Origin: Azadirachta indica | Lineage: Eukaryota; Streptophyta; Magnoliopsida; Sapindales; Meliaceae | Length of the DNA stretch: 64,000 bases | Assembly: GCA_022749755.1 (NCBI GenBank) | Contig: CM040441.1 | Span: 2,360,741-2,424,740 of the forward strand | Direction: 5' to 3' | In this document: piece by piece, positions 25,384 to 36,339 of the stretch | Position numbering within the stretch: the first letter of the stretch is position 1 | Layout of the letters: every line of letters begins with the position of its first letter | Notes under the pieces: model-generated | Told to the model about the DNA's origin: nothing | The model's input: only the letters and a program-made list of their open reading frames with translations | Database searches by the model: none | Translations under genes and position numbers: made by a program

Positions 25384-27082
25384 AAGATATTTTTTGCTCC
25401 ATATTATCATGAGTATGTATTTTCATTATGTTATATGATTATATATTTAATTATTAATTGTTGAGTATAATTTATTTCAACTAATGCATTTATTATATAT
25501 ATATATTTTACCATCAATATAGATTTCACTGGATGTTGGTCATTATTGATCCATATAATGACATCACATATTTTTTGGACTCACTTCAAAATGAAATTGT
25601 CTCTGACATCAAGCAAGTTGTTAATAAGTAAGTATAATTTGTAATACATTTATTTGCATTAAAATATAATTTTTCTGTTCATTTGAAATAATTTATGATA
25701 TTCGTTTTCCTTTTCCTATCATTTCTTTGTTTTTTCCTTTTGAAAAAAAGAGTCATGAAGATATTCAATGTTCGATCACAAAAAATTGGAAGAAAGACAC
25801 CGATTTGGAAGAAAATCAATGTAAGTACATAAAAATTATATTATCGACTATTTTTTTGAAATTTTTTTCTTTGATTCATAAGTGACAGAGATAACCAATC
25901 TTTAAATTATGATAACCAATTCTAATAATAGAACAAATAATTTGTCAATATATCAAAACTTAATCTAATAAATATTTTTAAGAAAAGCCTAATAATGATT
26001 TAGCTTCTTTTTTTTTTTTTTAGGGGAGGGGGAGGGGTTGGGGTAGGATATTTTTTATGGGCCAACAACCTACTACTATACGTACCAACATTTTCTAATG
26101 TCTGTATGAGTAAAGTGGGATATAAAAAATTAACCATCAACTATTTTCAATCCTTTTTCTTTATTTACATAAATACCATCATTCCTTTGATTTTCTCTAA
26201 TATTTTATTTACTTTCTTAGGGCATACATGTTTGATAACATTGGAAATATACATTAATAACATAAATATCAGTTGGTAAACAATGGTCTATCATTGGTTA
26301 TTGCAAATGTCTCAAAAAAAATATTATTGATTATTGATTAATTTAAATTAACATGAAATATTAAATGAATGGAATTGAAAACTAAGAATTCTTTAAAACT
26401 AGAGTTAGGTCCAAAATTGAAGTAACCCATTAATCATTCAAATCATCTTTAAGAATACTCCAATGAATGATAAAATTATAATTGGTACATACTTTGAATC
26501 TTTTCGTTTCATGTATCAGTCAAATTAGTACTTACACATTAAAAAGAAAAAAATAATATGTGATACATATATACTGTCACAATATATGTATATTTATTTG
26601 GTTATTGATCTGCTAATATAACTTTTACTAACTAATATGCTAATATGCTATATATATATATACACACCATCTTTATATGACTTTCTGAAAGAAAATAATT
26701 TAGATTTTTATTATTTGAATAATTTTTTTCGTTGTTTTATGTTAATTAAAATATACTCAATTTTATTATTATTTTTTTTAATTTTTGGTAGTGTCTTAAA
26801 CAACCCACAAATTTAGAGTGTGGGTATTATGTAATGAAATATATGAAAGATATTATTGAAGATCCAAATATTTCCATCCAACAAAAGGTTAGAATTATAA
26901 CTTTGCAATTATTTCACTTATTTTATTAAATTTTTATAATATGCATGACTTCTAATGTTATTTTATTTAATTTCATTATGTGTAATATCTTATGCAGTTT
27001 GAAAAAAAAATACTTATGCAAATAAGAAGAGATAGATGAGATGAGAAAAGATTGGGCTAAATTTGTTCTGTCAATTTTGTAA
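25384..27082 (+). pseudogene. Ulp1-type (C48) cysteine protease exons of the CACTA element
   Basis: Exons: 25384-25412 (IFFAPYYHE), 25523-25627 (HWMLVIIDPYNDITYFLDS), 25751-25820, 26792-26887, and about 26998-27082 ending EEIDEMRKDWAKFVLSIL and stop. The catalytic triad of SUMO-protease-like C48 enzymes is visible: His in HWML, Asp in YFLDSL, and Cys in NLECGYYVMKYM. The last exon needs a one-base shift near an A9 run at 27002-27010. The catalytic residues are intact, but the upstream insertion and stops make the gene nonfunctional. Such captured proteases are known in plant CACTA and Mutator elements; their role in transposition is unsettled. Confidence 0.75.
26023..26043 (+). other. G-quadruplex-type motif
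   Basis: Four G runs of 4, 5, 4 and 4 are separated by A, A and TT, preceded by a long T run. It lies in the intron between the last two catalytic exons of the Ulp1 gene and is a striking G-rich island in an AT-rich region. Confidence 0.7.
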
Positions 27083-28219
27083 TTGAAATAATTGTATCTT
27101 TTTACTCTTTTGTTTTAGTTATATTTTTCAGTTTTACCCAACGAATTTCAATGGATATATTTGGTTATAAGTCTATTGATCTACTTTTTATTCAATTTAA
27201 TTGATAAGTGCATTGACTTAAAACTATGGCAAAGACTACGAAAGACAAGGTTGCTACTTGTTAATTACCAAGCTCCCTACTGCTTGACTGCTTGTTGTCG
27301 GTTCTGCTTCATATTATTAGCTGTGCGTTTTTTATTTTTCTACTATTTTCTTCTCCTAATATTACTTTGTTGTAGCCATTTCTGCTATAATTTATTGTTG
27401 TTTCAGCTAACTATTGATAAAGTTGTAAATATATACTGTTGTTGGGAGATACTTGTTTAATTCTTTTATGGCTGCTATGTATGTGATATCTAGCATCAGC
27501 TAGCTGTTATTTCTAGTTCATGATCTACTGCTGTTGTACTACTATTTATATTTGCAATTTGTAATGATACTAACTCTTTTAATTTAGACTTTTTTTTAAT
27601 CAGTGTTTAATATATTTTTAAACAATTAATAAGATCGATAAACATATGTATGAATTCATGAGTGATATTATTGTCGTCTACATATTTTATATATATATAT
27701 ACACATATACATATATGTATATATATATATTTTGATAAATTAATTTTTATTTAATTGAATGTTGTTATAATAACCATTTTTATTGTTATTTTTAAGAATT
27801 ATAATTTTAAAAATTTTAATAACTGTTAAAAAATGTTTTCTTATATATCTAAATATTATTAAAAGTAAATTTCTTATAAAATTTTAATAATTGTTAAATA
27901 TCGTCTTCTTATAAATTTAAGTACTATTATAAAGGGTTCTCTTATAAATTCGTGTACTATTTAAAACTGTTTTCTTATAAATTTAAAAACTAATAAAACA
28001 GTCTTCTTATCAAACAAAAGAGATGGTTTTTGATATTTTAAGACACGTTAAAAGAAAATGGTTTGTAATACATTCTAAAAGGGTTTTTAAAACGTTTTAT
28101 AACAGTTTTAAATGTATAATCGTCTAGTAGTGGCATCATACATCACGTTTACTATTTTAAAAAATGTTGTGATATTAAGTTAAGTATATTAAATGTTATA
28201 TTTATTTATTTCAGCAATT

Positions 28220-29480
28220 ATGTTTACAACCAATCTCATTATCACTTTACTTTCAAATGAAAAGTTAAATGGTGAAAATTTTATAAAATGGAAGAGTAAT
28301 ATGAATATAATGCTGATATGTGAGAATCAAAAGTTTGTTTTCTTTGGGAATGTCCTTTAGAACCTGATGCTGATGCACCTTATAATATATGAGAGCGATA
28401 TGATAACTGGATTCAAGTCAATAACAAGGCCCGCTGCTACATGCTAGCTAGTATGAATGATGTGCTTATACAGAAGCATGAACAAATAAAAACTATATAT
28501 GAGATATGGGAGTCCCTTCAGACCATGTTTGGGTAACCCTTAGATCAATCACGTCATGAAGCTACTCGTAACGACATGAATGCAAAGATGAAAAGGGTGT
28601 CTTAGTTAGAGAATATGTTTTGAACATGGTGAATTACATGAATAAGGTAGGGATCCATGGTGTGACCATTGATGAGCGTACTTAAGTGAGTATTATACTT
28701 GAGTCACTATCATTGGCTTTTACGCAGTTCAAGATGAGTTATATTATGAATAAGCTAAATTTCAACATAACTTAGTTACTCAATGAACTACAAACCTTTG
28801 AGGCTATCTTTAAAGAAAAGCTCAAAGAAGGTGAGGCAAATGTTGTTGAAGATAAGCCTGCTTCCTCTAATAAGAGCAAAAAAAGGAAAAATACAAAAAA
28901 TGGTTATAGAGCACAATCCAAGAAAGCCAAGAAAGACTCCAAAGGCAGAAAGAACAAAACACCTAAGGGAAAGTGTTCTTACTGCGGAGTTGATGGGCAT
29001 TGGAAGAGAAACTGCAAAAAGTATCTCTTCGAGCTTAAGGTCAAGAAGAAAGGTAAATTTGATTTACTAGTTTTAGAAGCTTATTTAGTAAAAGATGATT
29101 TATCTCCTTGGATAGTTGATTTAGAAGCCATTAATCATGTTTGTTCTTAATTGTAGATGATTAGTTCTTCCAAGGGGTTTGCTAATGGAGACTTCACCAT
29201 GAAAATGGACAATGGAGCAGTTGTTTTTGCATTAGCAATAGAAGTCGTTCGTTTACATTTTTAAAATAAATTTATTATTTTGAACAATGTTTATTTTATT
29301 CTTAGTTTTAGAAGAAATTTGATTTCAGTTTTTAAATTGATTGAGCAATTATTTGACATTTCATTTTATGATAATTAAATTGATATTTCAAAAAATGGTT
29401 TAAATATTTGTTCAGCAAAAGAAGAAAATGGGTTTTATGTTTTTAGGCCAAATGAACGACCATTGCTTAATACAGAATTA
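28220..29480 (+). mobile_element. Ty1/copia gag remnant with start of protease
   Basis: A gag protein starts at ATG 28220 (MFTTNLI...), with NGENFIKWKSNMNIML, then RYDNWIQVNNKARCYMLASM and IWESLQTMFG. These are marks of the UBN2/retrotran_gag copia family. A zinc knuckle with perfect C-x2-C-x4-H-x4-C spacing (CSYCGVDGHWKRNC) lies at 28974-29015. The protease active-site region follows as SPWIVDLEAINHVCS, where the usual DSGA is DLEA, so the catalytic Gly/Ala context is lost. There are many frame breaks. It begins just after the CACTA right end, with no LTR between, so the copia element is 5'-truncated. Integrase and RT are absent. Confidence 0.8.
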
Positions 29481-29499
29481 TCCAAAGTAAAACATTTTA

Positions 29500-30800
29500 A
29501 ACTTGAAAGGCAAAAAGTTATACCACCTATAAAATTAGTGCAGTAAATAATATAATAGGCAAAATTATTACACTAAATTTTTATATGTCTAGAAAATAGT
29601 TGTTTAGAATATGTGTTTTAATTTGGATTTAATTAATTAATTAAAAATTAATTAATTATTAAGATAGTTTAAGATAAATATCTTTTATTAATATCTAAAT
29701 AATTTAATTTAAGAAATTAAATGAATAAATTCTCATAGAGATATTTGTTCTCTTTATCGTTTCTCTTAAATATTAACTTTGAATTAATTAGAATTTCACT
29801 TCTATTAGAACTTGTTTCACAAAATTTAATTAATTAATAAATGTTATTAATTAATTATTTTAATTTTAATTAAAATTATTTTAATTAAAATATTACTTCT
29901 ATTGGGAGTTGTCTTACATATTTAACTAATTAATAAGTGTTATTAATTAATTAAATTAATTTAATTCTATTATAATTAAAATAAAAGTGATATAAAAGAA
30001 ATAAAAAGGGTAGAATCCCGTAGTGATAAAAAAATAAAAAGAGATTTTTTTAACGTGTATTACAGAGAAAAACCAATTTTCTCTAAAATTCACTATTATA
30101 TTAAAAAAGAAACCTACTCTTCTCTTTATAGCAACTGCTAGAGGATTGGTTTGGAAAACATTAGTGAAGAAAAACTTACAATAAAAATATTTTAAAAGCA
30201 TCAAGAAGTATATTTTTTATTTCTTCCTTTTATTTTTATTAAAATTGTATACTCATATAAATTTTGTAACTCTCCTGCTTTAATTTTCTGCTATTTATTC
30301 AATAAAATTTTCCAAAAGAGGGAATATTGAAATCTAAATAATCAAACTAATACTAGAGACGTTAAGAGACCAGAAGCCGATTGAGTCCTTAGTTGTTAAT
30401 AACTAGTAATACTAAATGAACATGTGATTAATCGACTCATAGGGATATATATATATATGGTACCTAATTCGACACTCCAAAGAGGTAATAAGGTCAAATT
30501 ATATCTAGTGATTAGTGATTGAAGAAGAAAGTATTAGTGAGTCACAGTTAGGATAAATATATTGATAATTAGGAGAAGTCAAGACCCTAGAACAATTTCC
30601 ATACCATTTTTACACACTTGCTCTATTAATTATGTTTCTTGTTTATTTTTTCCGTTATTAAATTAGAGAATATAATCTATCTTTTTCGTTAATTCCATCT
30701 CTTAAAATTATTGTTTGTCTAAATAAAGTCAATTTATTATAATTCTAGTAATTAGTCTAAGATTTGAAAACTCAGTCCACATGAGTACGATAGCCCCTTT
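29500..30800. other. AT-rich stretch, no gene seen
   Basis: TTAATTAA-rich direct repeats lie at 29625-29970 (LEAVES such as AATTAATTAATAA recur). A block at 30355-30600 looks like retroelement noncoding sequence but gives no motif I can name. Confidence 0.4.
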
Positions 30801-30805
30801 TTATC

Positions 30806-31200
30806 TGACACACTATTGTTTTCTCTAAAAGTGTGGTTGAAACAAAAAATTCATTTCTGTTAAATAGATGCCGATAGTTAAGCCAGCGATTCCCAATCAA
30901 CCATTGAGGGGTCAAAGAAGAGTCAGCCAATTGATGAACACAACCATAGAATCAGGCTCAAGCCATTGATTATGCCAACGTTGTCAAAGGCTAGTTCTAT
31001 AACCAAGATGGCAACCATTAACTCCACAAAGAAACCAGTAGAATGACCTAGAGATAAACTAAAACCTCCCAAAAATTCCCAGAGTGATCCCTGAACACTC
31101 ATCCGCAAGCAGCTCCTTCAGGATTTCCTTTAGCTAGCCCATCTGAGTTAGCCTTGATCCACACAACAGGCGGAGCAGTCCAAGACAGACTATGAACCAT
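30806..31200 (-). mobile_element. LINE RNase H fragment
   Basis: The minus strand reads VHSLSWTAPPVVWIKANSDG, then SLWEFLGGFSLSLGHSTGFF, ELMVAILVIELAFD and NHTFRENNS. This is the RNase H domain at the end of plant L1-type LINE polyproteins (usual 'W.KAN.DG....G..A.CGG..RD..G.F.G.F'). It breaks off after FRENN at about 30815. It is closely related to the RNase H part of the larger LINE at 40.8-44.5 kb. Confidence 0.75.
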
Positions 31201-31736
31201 ATGAAATTCTTAAGATTTGCTAAGTGACATACAAGAATATATCAATTAAACTTACAGCCTATCATAGCTAGTCAAATAATTTCTAGAATTAATTTGTGTA
31301 GTTTTGAATCAAGTAAATGAGAAAAACAAACTGCCTTTGTATTTATGAAATTCTTTGTAGGTACGTACAAATGACAAGATGAAACGCGAGAGCAACCAAG
31401 AAAAGAAAGTTATATGCAAATGGGCAATTGAGCAAACTTTGAAGGAGAAAGAGACTTAATTGAGTATTATACCTCTTATTGATTAAGATCTTGGATAAAT
31501 AAAAATAAAAAATTTCAGTGTTTGGAATAATAAAAATGAAGCAGAGATTTTTCACTAGTTGAGTTTCGAGATCGTGAGAGAATTTTGTTAATTTATGTGC
31601 GTATATACAATGTATGTACAGTGAGAAGCTCTTGTAGTAGATGTTGGCACGTGCTAATCATGTAGGGAATGACAAACTTTCTTCAGCTTTTCTTTCTTTT
31701 TTTTGCCTTGTTTTGATAAAAAAATAAAAAAGTATC

Positions 31737-32030
31737 ACTAGTGATCACCATTCAACTCCTAATTTTAGTGATGATCACTGTTTAAAATATTTTTAAAAAA
31801 TGACTAACTTTTAATTTTTTAAATATGATCAAGTTCTTTCATTTTAAGCACAAATAAAATTTTTTTATGCTCTAAAATATACTTGTGTTTAAAAGTATAC
31901 TTTTAAATATAAAGAAAAAGTTGCTAATAAGAGATAATTTTTTTAAAAAAAAAAAAAGTTGGTCATTTTTTAAAAATATTTTAAACAGTAATTATTTCTA
32001 AAATTTGAAAGTAAATAGTAGTTATTATTG
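31737..32030. mobile_element. Foldback MITE, ~290 bp
   Basis: The left arm (31740-31830) and the reverse complement of the right arm (31940-32028) match over about 85 bp. A near-perfect core of about 30 bp lies around 31780-31810 and 31957-31988, containing TTTAAAATATTTTTAAAAAA. The centre holds the short palindrome AAGTATACTT. There is no coding capacity and the target duplication is not resolved. Confidence 0.6.
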
Positions 32031-32369
32031 AAAGTTTTCCACAAATCAACATTAAACAGTTGTTGGACCACTTTTTGACCAACATTAATTATAATTTATA
32101 CTATTGAAAATTTAGTAAATATGGAAGAAAATTAGAATTATTGATCCCATTCAACTAATTAGATAAGCTGGATCATTGTTCATGAACTTGCCTGCAGCTA
32201 ATAATGAAGCTCAAATTAAAATTGAAGTTTTGATTTTATAATTCTATAAACTAATTATGTTATTATTATTACTATTAATTAATTTAAAAATTATATTTTA
32301 AAAATTATAATTCTTATTGTTTAAATTTAAATAGGGTGAGAACATGTCACCCAAACTACATTAAAGAAT

Positions 32370-33822
32370 TGATTATACATGGGTCAAAATAAACTTCAAA
32401 TTCTCTTTTTTATTTAAAAAGAAAAGAAAAGAAGGAAAATCTCATTGAAAATATGCATAGAAGTAAAACAGATTCTCGATTGATATCAACTTTAAATGAA
32501 AAATTAGCATAATTATGCATAAAAACAGTCTCCCTTTATATAACTTAGATATATTGGAAACAGAAAACTACCCATCACCAATTAGGAACCGTAAGACTGA
32601 AAATATATATCATTATTACGAAAAGTAAGCAACCCAATCCGAGCATATAAAACTACAGTAACTTAATATGTCAAATTACTACTGTTAAATAGTGAAAAGA
32701 AAATGTTCTTGCATTTCCTCACAAATAAGTATAAACGCTTTACAAAATACCGACTGCAAACTTACTAACCATACCACTACTAATTAACTACAAAGCATAC
32801 AATAATTGACTAACTGCAACAACTACAATCTATAAAATTAACACCTTTAATAATAACTACAATGATGAAAAGGCTCATAGATTAGGCCATATCAATCCTG
32901 AAGCCTTCAGAGAAATCGAATTTCTATGTCTACCACCACAAAGTCTGCAGATGTTAAGTCCCTTCGGTTGTTGATTTAGCAATCATTGCATCCAACTCTG
33001 CTTTTAAAATATTAAACTGTTCAGTTATTGCATTGTGTATCTCATTTTTCATGACATCTATTATGTCCTCGATATTTCTTGCACTTTCATTAATTCTTTC
33101 TGCAGAATTTCTCAATTGGTTATTGATGTCGTGAAGTGATGAGACTGTAGCTTCAAATTTGGGATAAAGGGAGGTTGATTGATTAAACATAAATCCATCG
33201 ACAAACAGCTGAATCATAGCTTTAGAGGGAGCTACTCGTAACTTGTCGAAGCATTCTAATAGGTATGTTGTAGTCTCCGCTGGAAGGATAATTCCTGACA
33301 ACGCTTCCACTTCCTTTAACATCCTGTCTATCTCAGCATATGACTGAGAGCTTGTATAGTTGGAGCTTCGTGGTAATGCCTGACTGGCTTCTGTTGATGA
33401 AGTTGCCAACTGAATTGAAGAATTTTGAGGAGCAGAGGATTGTGGGGGAATTCCAAAAGTTTCTTCAATAGTTACAAAAGTAGGACTACCATGAACTAAC
33501 GGTTCCTGTACAGTTGAGAAGGATTCTAGGGCAGATGCACTTGCTGAGGTCGGCACTTCAGACATGTCTTATGATGAATATTATATTATCAAATAAACAA
33601 ATCAAAATCACGAACTGAAAAGCTTCAGCTTCTATGCACTAAGGACTCTTGTCAGACTTCTGAGAACTTCACTTGCCTATTGAATTATCAGAAGCCAAAA
33701 TACAACAGGGTTTTATACACAATGAGATCCTGCAATTTAAATGAATGGAGCAGCGGGTAGCAGAAAAAAAATAAGAAGAAATGAAGTGACCATATAGGAA
33801 ACAATCACAAATATAATATATC
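32370..33822 (-). repeat. Leader-like repeat, copy D, split by a 1.1-kb segment
   Basis: The outer parts (32370-32555 and 33659-33822) match copies A and B in order and orientation: GGAAAATCTCATTGAAAATA and TTATGCATAAAAACAGTCTC on the left, CACTTGCCTATTGAATTATC at 33670 on the right. In copies A and B these parts lie about 10-20 bp apart. Here about 1,100 bp intervene, carrying a 203-codon ORF. Confidence 0.6.
32954..33565 (-). CDS. 203-aa Ser/Thr/Gln-rich, helical protein of unknown function
   Basis: This is one of the two longest uninterrupted frames in the window, and it is not an antisense shadow. Residues 1-75 are rich in Ser, Thr, Ala, Gln and Pro and look disordered. Residues 76-200 look helical: EIDRMLKEVEALSGIILPAE, LLECFDKLRVAPSKAMIQLF, then a heptad-like stretch with SSLHDINNQLRNSAERINES and a final FNILKAELDAMIAKS, which suggests a coiled coil. 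No signal peptide, membrane segment or catalytic motif is seen. The minus-strand sequence upstream of its ATG is leader-repeat sequence (copies D and E) with a consensus-like AG acceptor (TTGCAG) near 33735. The T-rich segment downstream (32556-32950) resembles a 3' UTR. Family not recognised; intact coding suggests either youth or selection. Confidence 0.5.
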   Translation of the reverse strand: MSEVPTSASASALESFSTVQEPLVHGSPTFVTIEETFGIPPQSSAPQNSSIQLATSSTEASQALPRSSNYTSSQSYAEIDRMLKEVEALSGIILPAETTTYLLECFDKLRVAPSKAMIQLFVDGFMFNQSTSLYPKFEATVSSLHDINNQLRNSAERINESARNIEDIIDVMKNEIHNAITEQFNILKAELDAMIAKSTTEGT

Positions 33823-34520
33823 CTCAATCACTGCTGAGAACTTCACTTACCTATTAAATTATTGAAAGCCAAATGCCACAGGTTTTAGAGACTGATATTC
33901 CGCGAGTGAAAGGGCGCCGAACAGCCGAAAAAATTAAAAGGCAGAAGTAAAGACGCCAGAAATTATAGGGAACATATGGGACACAAAATAAACAGTATAA
34001 TTATATTACAACATAGTTCTCAAATTAGGTTAAAAAAAAAAAATTCAAAGATAAGATATAATTAATCACATACCCAGCGAGAGAATTTTATCCATGAAAT
34101 GGGCTTCGGCTTGCATTTTTTGAAACTTGGAAAAATCTCTTATCATCAACGACGCCAAGATGAGAGAAGAGAATTTCCAACGAGTACAATATATACATAG
34201 CCGGAGCTACAGCAGCACGTGGAGGGCCCTAGCCCTCAGGTCCCATAAATTTTTAAAAATATTTATTAATTATTTATATATATTTTAATTTTTAGAGTGT
34301 TGTAAAATTACTTTTATTCATTCTTTATTTTATTAATTATTTTTAAAATATTGGTTAATTAAATTTATCTTTTAAATATTTTAACCCCAAATTCCTCAAT
34401 TTTAATTCGCCCTTAATATAAAAAAAATTTTATTTTTAAGGTAAGAGATGCAAGTTACGATTATGCTTTCCTATCTTTCTAAAGAAAAATGCAAAAAGTA
34501 GAACAATAATAATGATGATA
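33823..34520 (-). repeat. Leader-like repeat, copy E, with inner insertion
   Basis: This is a tandem neighbour of copy D. It has CACTTACCTATTAAATTATT at 33845, GGGAACATATGGGACAC near 33969 and CATGAAATGGGCTTCGGCTT near 34093. The GT donor seen in copy A (AAGG|GTAAC) is changed here to ATGGATAAA. A GC-richer insertion (about 34201-34437) separates the last two shared blocks. Confidence 0.5.
34201..34437. mobile_element. ~235-bp insertion in leader copy E
   Basis: It starts with GCCGGAGCTACAGCAGCACG and ends within the AT-rich stretch before AAGGTAAGAGATGCAAG. It is absent from the matching place in copy F (about 35555-35575). A related sequence, GGGTGGAGTTACATCAGGG, occurs at 38759. The repeat class is unknown. 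Confidence 0.45.
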
Positions 34521-35349
34521 ATAAATAAAGTAAAAGTAATGCCTAGTTGCCAAGCAATTCCATCTATTAGATTAAAGAAAGCTGAGATACAAGTTATGAT
34601 TTATTTCGTACTGAGGTGCTTATCTCATACTAAAAAATTAAAAAAATATTTAGTAACATTAATTTTTAATAAAACTTAGGTATTTTATTACCTATACTTG
34701 ATATTTAGTGTTTTATTCTATAATAATTATGATTTTAATGCCATTATAGTTGAAGATAAGAAAAAATTTTCTATTATGCTAATATTAAAAAAATTTATTG
34801 TCAAAATTTTTCCAATTAATTTTTTACAACTAAAAAATTTCATGTTATAAAATTTTAATAATTTTTTATAGCAAATTTTATGTTGCAAAAAATTTTATAA
34901 TTAATATTATTAAAATTTGCTTGCAATTAATATTATAAAAGATTGACAATTATGAAAATTTTTGACAATATTAATTATACATAATTTTTGAAATAAACCA
35001 TTTTAATAAAATGATCAATTTTAAAAATGATATGTAATTAATACTGTTAAAAAATTAACAAGTTAGAAGAAAAATAAAAGTTTAACTACATAAAGTAATT
35101 TTATTACATGAACGCGTATTAGCATTGTCGAGCTCAGAAATTACTTTCAAAAAGCATACTTTTAAGAAGCAACTTTTAGAAAGCAAATTTTTAAAAAGCA
35201 TATTTTTAGGAAGCAATTTCAAAATGGATACTTTTAAAAAGCAATTCTAAAAGACATACTTTTAGAAAGTATTAAAAAAAATATAATAATATAGCACAGT
35301 TATCCTCAAATTATTTCAAAAATAAATAAATTTTAAAGATAAAAAATAA

Positions 35350-35690
35350 TTAATCAGACACGCGGATGAGGGAATGTTATCCGCGAAATAGACTTTCTCG
35401 TAATTTTAAAAGCATAACAAAATCTTTGATCATCAACAACACAAAAATAACAGAAAGAGAATTTCCGATAAGTAAAATAGATGAGAGCATTTTTATATGA
35501 GAGAAGAGAATTTCTAATGAGTAAAAATGTAAAATATATATATATATATATAAAAGCCTTTTTGTTTCAAGGTAAGAGATGCAAGTTAAGTTCAGCTCTT
35601 TTATGTTTTTCCTTCCACCACGAAAATAAAGAAGCTACAAGAAAATAAAGCAATTCCATTTATTGCCTTCATCTTTAGTTGATTCCTAGT
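35350..35690 (-). repeat. Leader-like repeat, copy F (partial)
   Basis: Shared parts are GGGAATGTTATCCGCGAAAT at 35370, AGAGAATTTCTAATGAG at 35506, and GGTAAGAGATGCAAGTTAAG at 35571. Only the distal half of the block is present. An internal (AT)n run lies near 35535-35552. Confidence 0.45.
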
Positions 35691-35819
35691 TGACCATACT
35701 TTTCCATGTATTCAAGAAAATTTTATAAAATATTTGCATCTCCAGTTGTAACACCTGTTGTAACATCGAGGTAATTACTCTATCTCACTATTTTCCTTTT
35801 TCTTTTTTTTATAATTAAA

Positions 35820-36330
35820 ACCCCACCACGATGAGGCTCAACTATTTATTAAAAAAAAGAAAGAAAATAAGGGATTACAAATAAGTTGAAGACCCCGAAG
35901 AAAAAGCAAGAAGCTAAACATTAGAGTGAAATTAAGCCTTCTCAAGGGATCAAGGGACTCATAATGTTGAATAAAAAAGGTGATAAGCAGTTAATATATA
36001 TCCACAAGTTGAAAAGTAGACGACTGAAAGGCCTGAGTAAAGAGAAACCTCTAAAGCTCTCTGTAGCTGTATGAAGAACTGGAAAATGACTCCGGAAAGC
36101 AGCCAAGTCAGAGCCATAAGTCATTAGCAAATGAACATTGCACAAAAAGATGATCAATAGTTTGGTCATGTGAAGTACATTGTCTATAGGCAACCGATGA
36201 TGAAGGATTGTCCAAATAAGGACTGAAAACTTCGGTGGATTGAAATGTTTCCAGACGAAAGAACTCCAAACTTTGAGATAACAATGAGCTTGGAGATTCC
36301 ACTCACCATTTCTCATAACGTTCGACACAA
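35820..36330 (-). mobile_element. LINE 3' end with zinc-binding RT domain (zf-RVT)
   Basis: Two minus-strand frames together give WSSFVWKHFNPPKFSVLIWT, LHHRLPIDNVLH, SIDHLFVQCSFANDLWL-like sequence and a hydrophobic tail. This is the zf-RVT domain that ends many plant LINE pol proteins ('W..IW....PPK...F.W....RL.T...L..RG......C..C....E...HLF..C..A..LW'). A frameshift near 36180 separates its halves. The 5' part of the element is missing. Confidence 0.7.
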
Positions 36331-36339
36331 ACTCTATCT

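Larger units (their letters stand above)
21467..28132 (+). mobile_element. CACTA (En/Spm) transposon, 5'-truncated, with Ulp1 protease
   Basis: The right end is readable: TCTAGTAGTG at 28123-28132 is the reverse complement of a CACTACTAGA terminus. About 400 bp before it are subterminal repeats of the form TTCTTATAAATTTAA (27835-28010). Inside are a transposase_24-type (TnpA-like) protein, a DUF8039-like segment and a Ulp1/C48 cysteine protease, all on the plus strand and spliced. I find neither the matching left CACTA end nor a TNP2 (TnpD-like) transposase, so the left part is deleted. Nonsense changes and an internal insertion show that it is dead. Confidence 0.75.

Noticed and set aside
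27161..27460. 99-codon hydrophobic plus-strand frame
   Set aside because: It lies in the 3' noncoding part of the CACTA element. Its composition (Leu/Phe/Cys from T-rich DNA) is what chance gives, and it has no motif.
28783..29070. 95-codon Lys-rich plus-strand frame
   Set aside because: It overlaps the copia gag zinc-knuckle region in the wrong frame; the gag frame has the family motifs.
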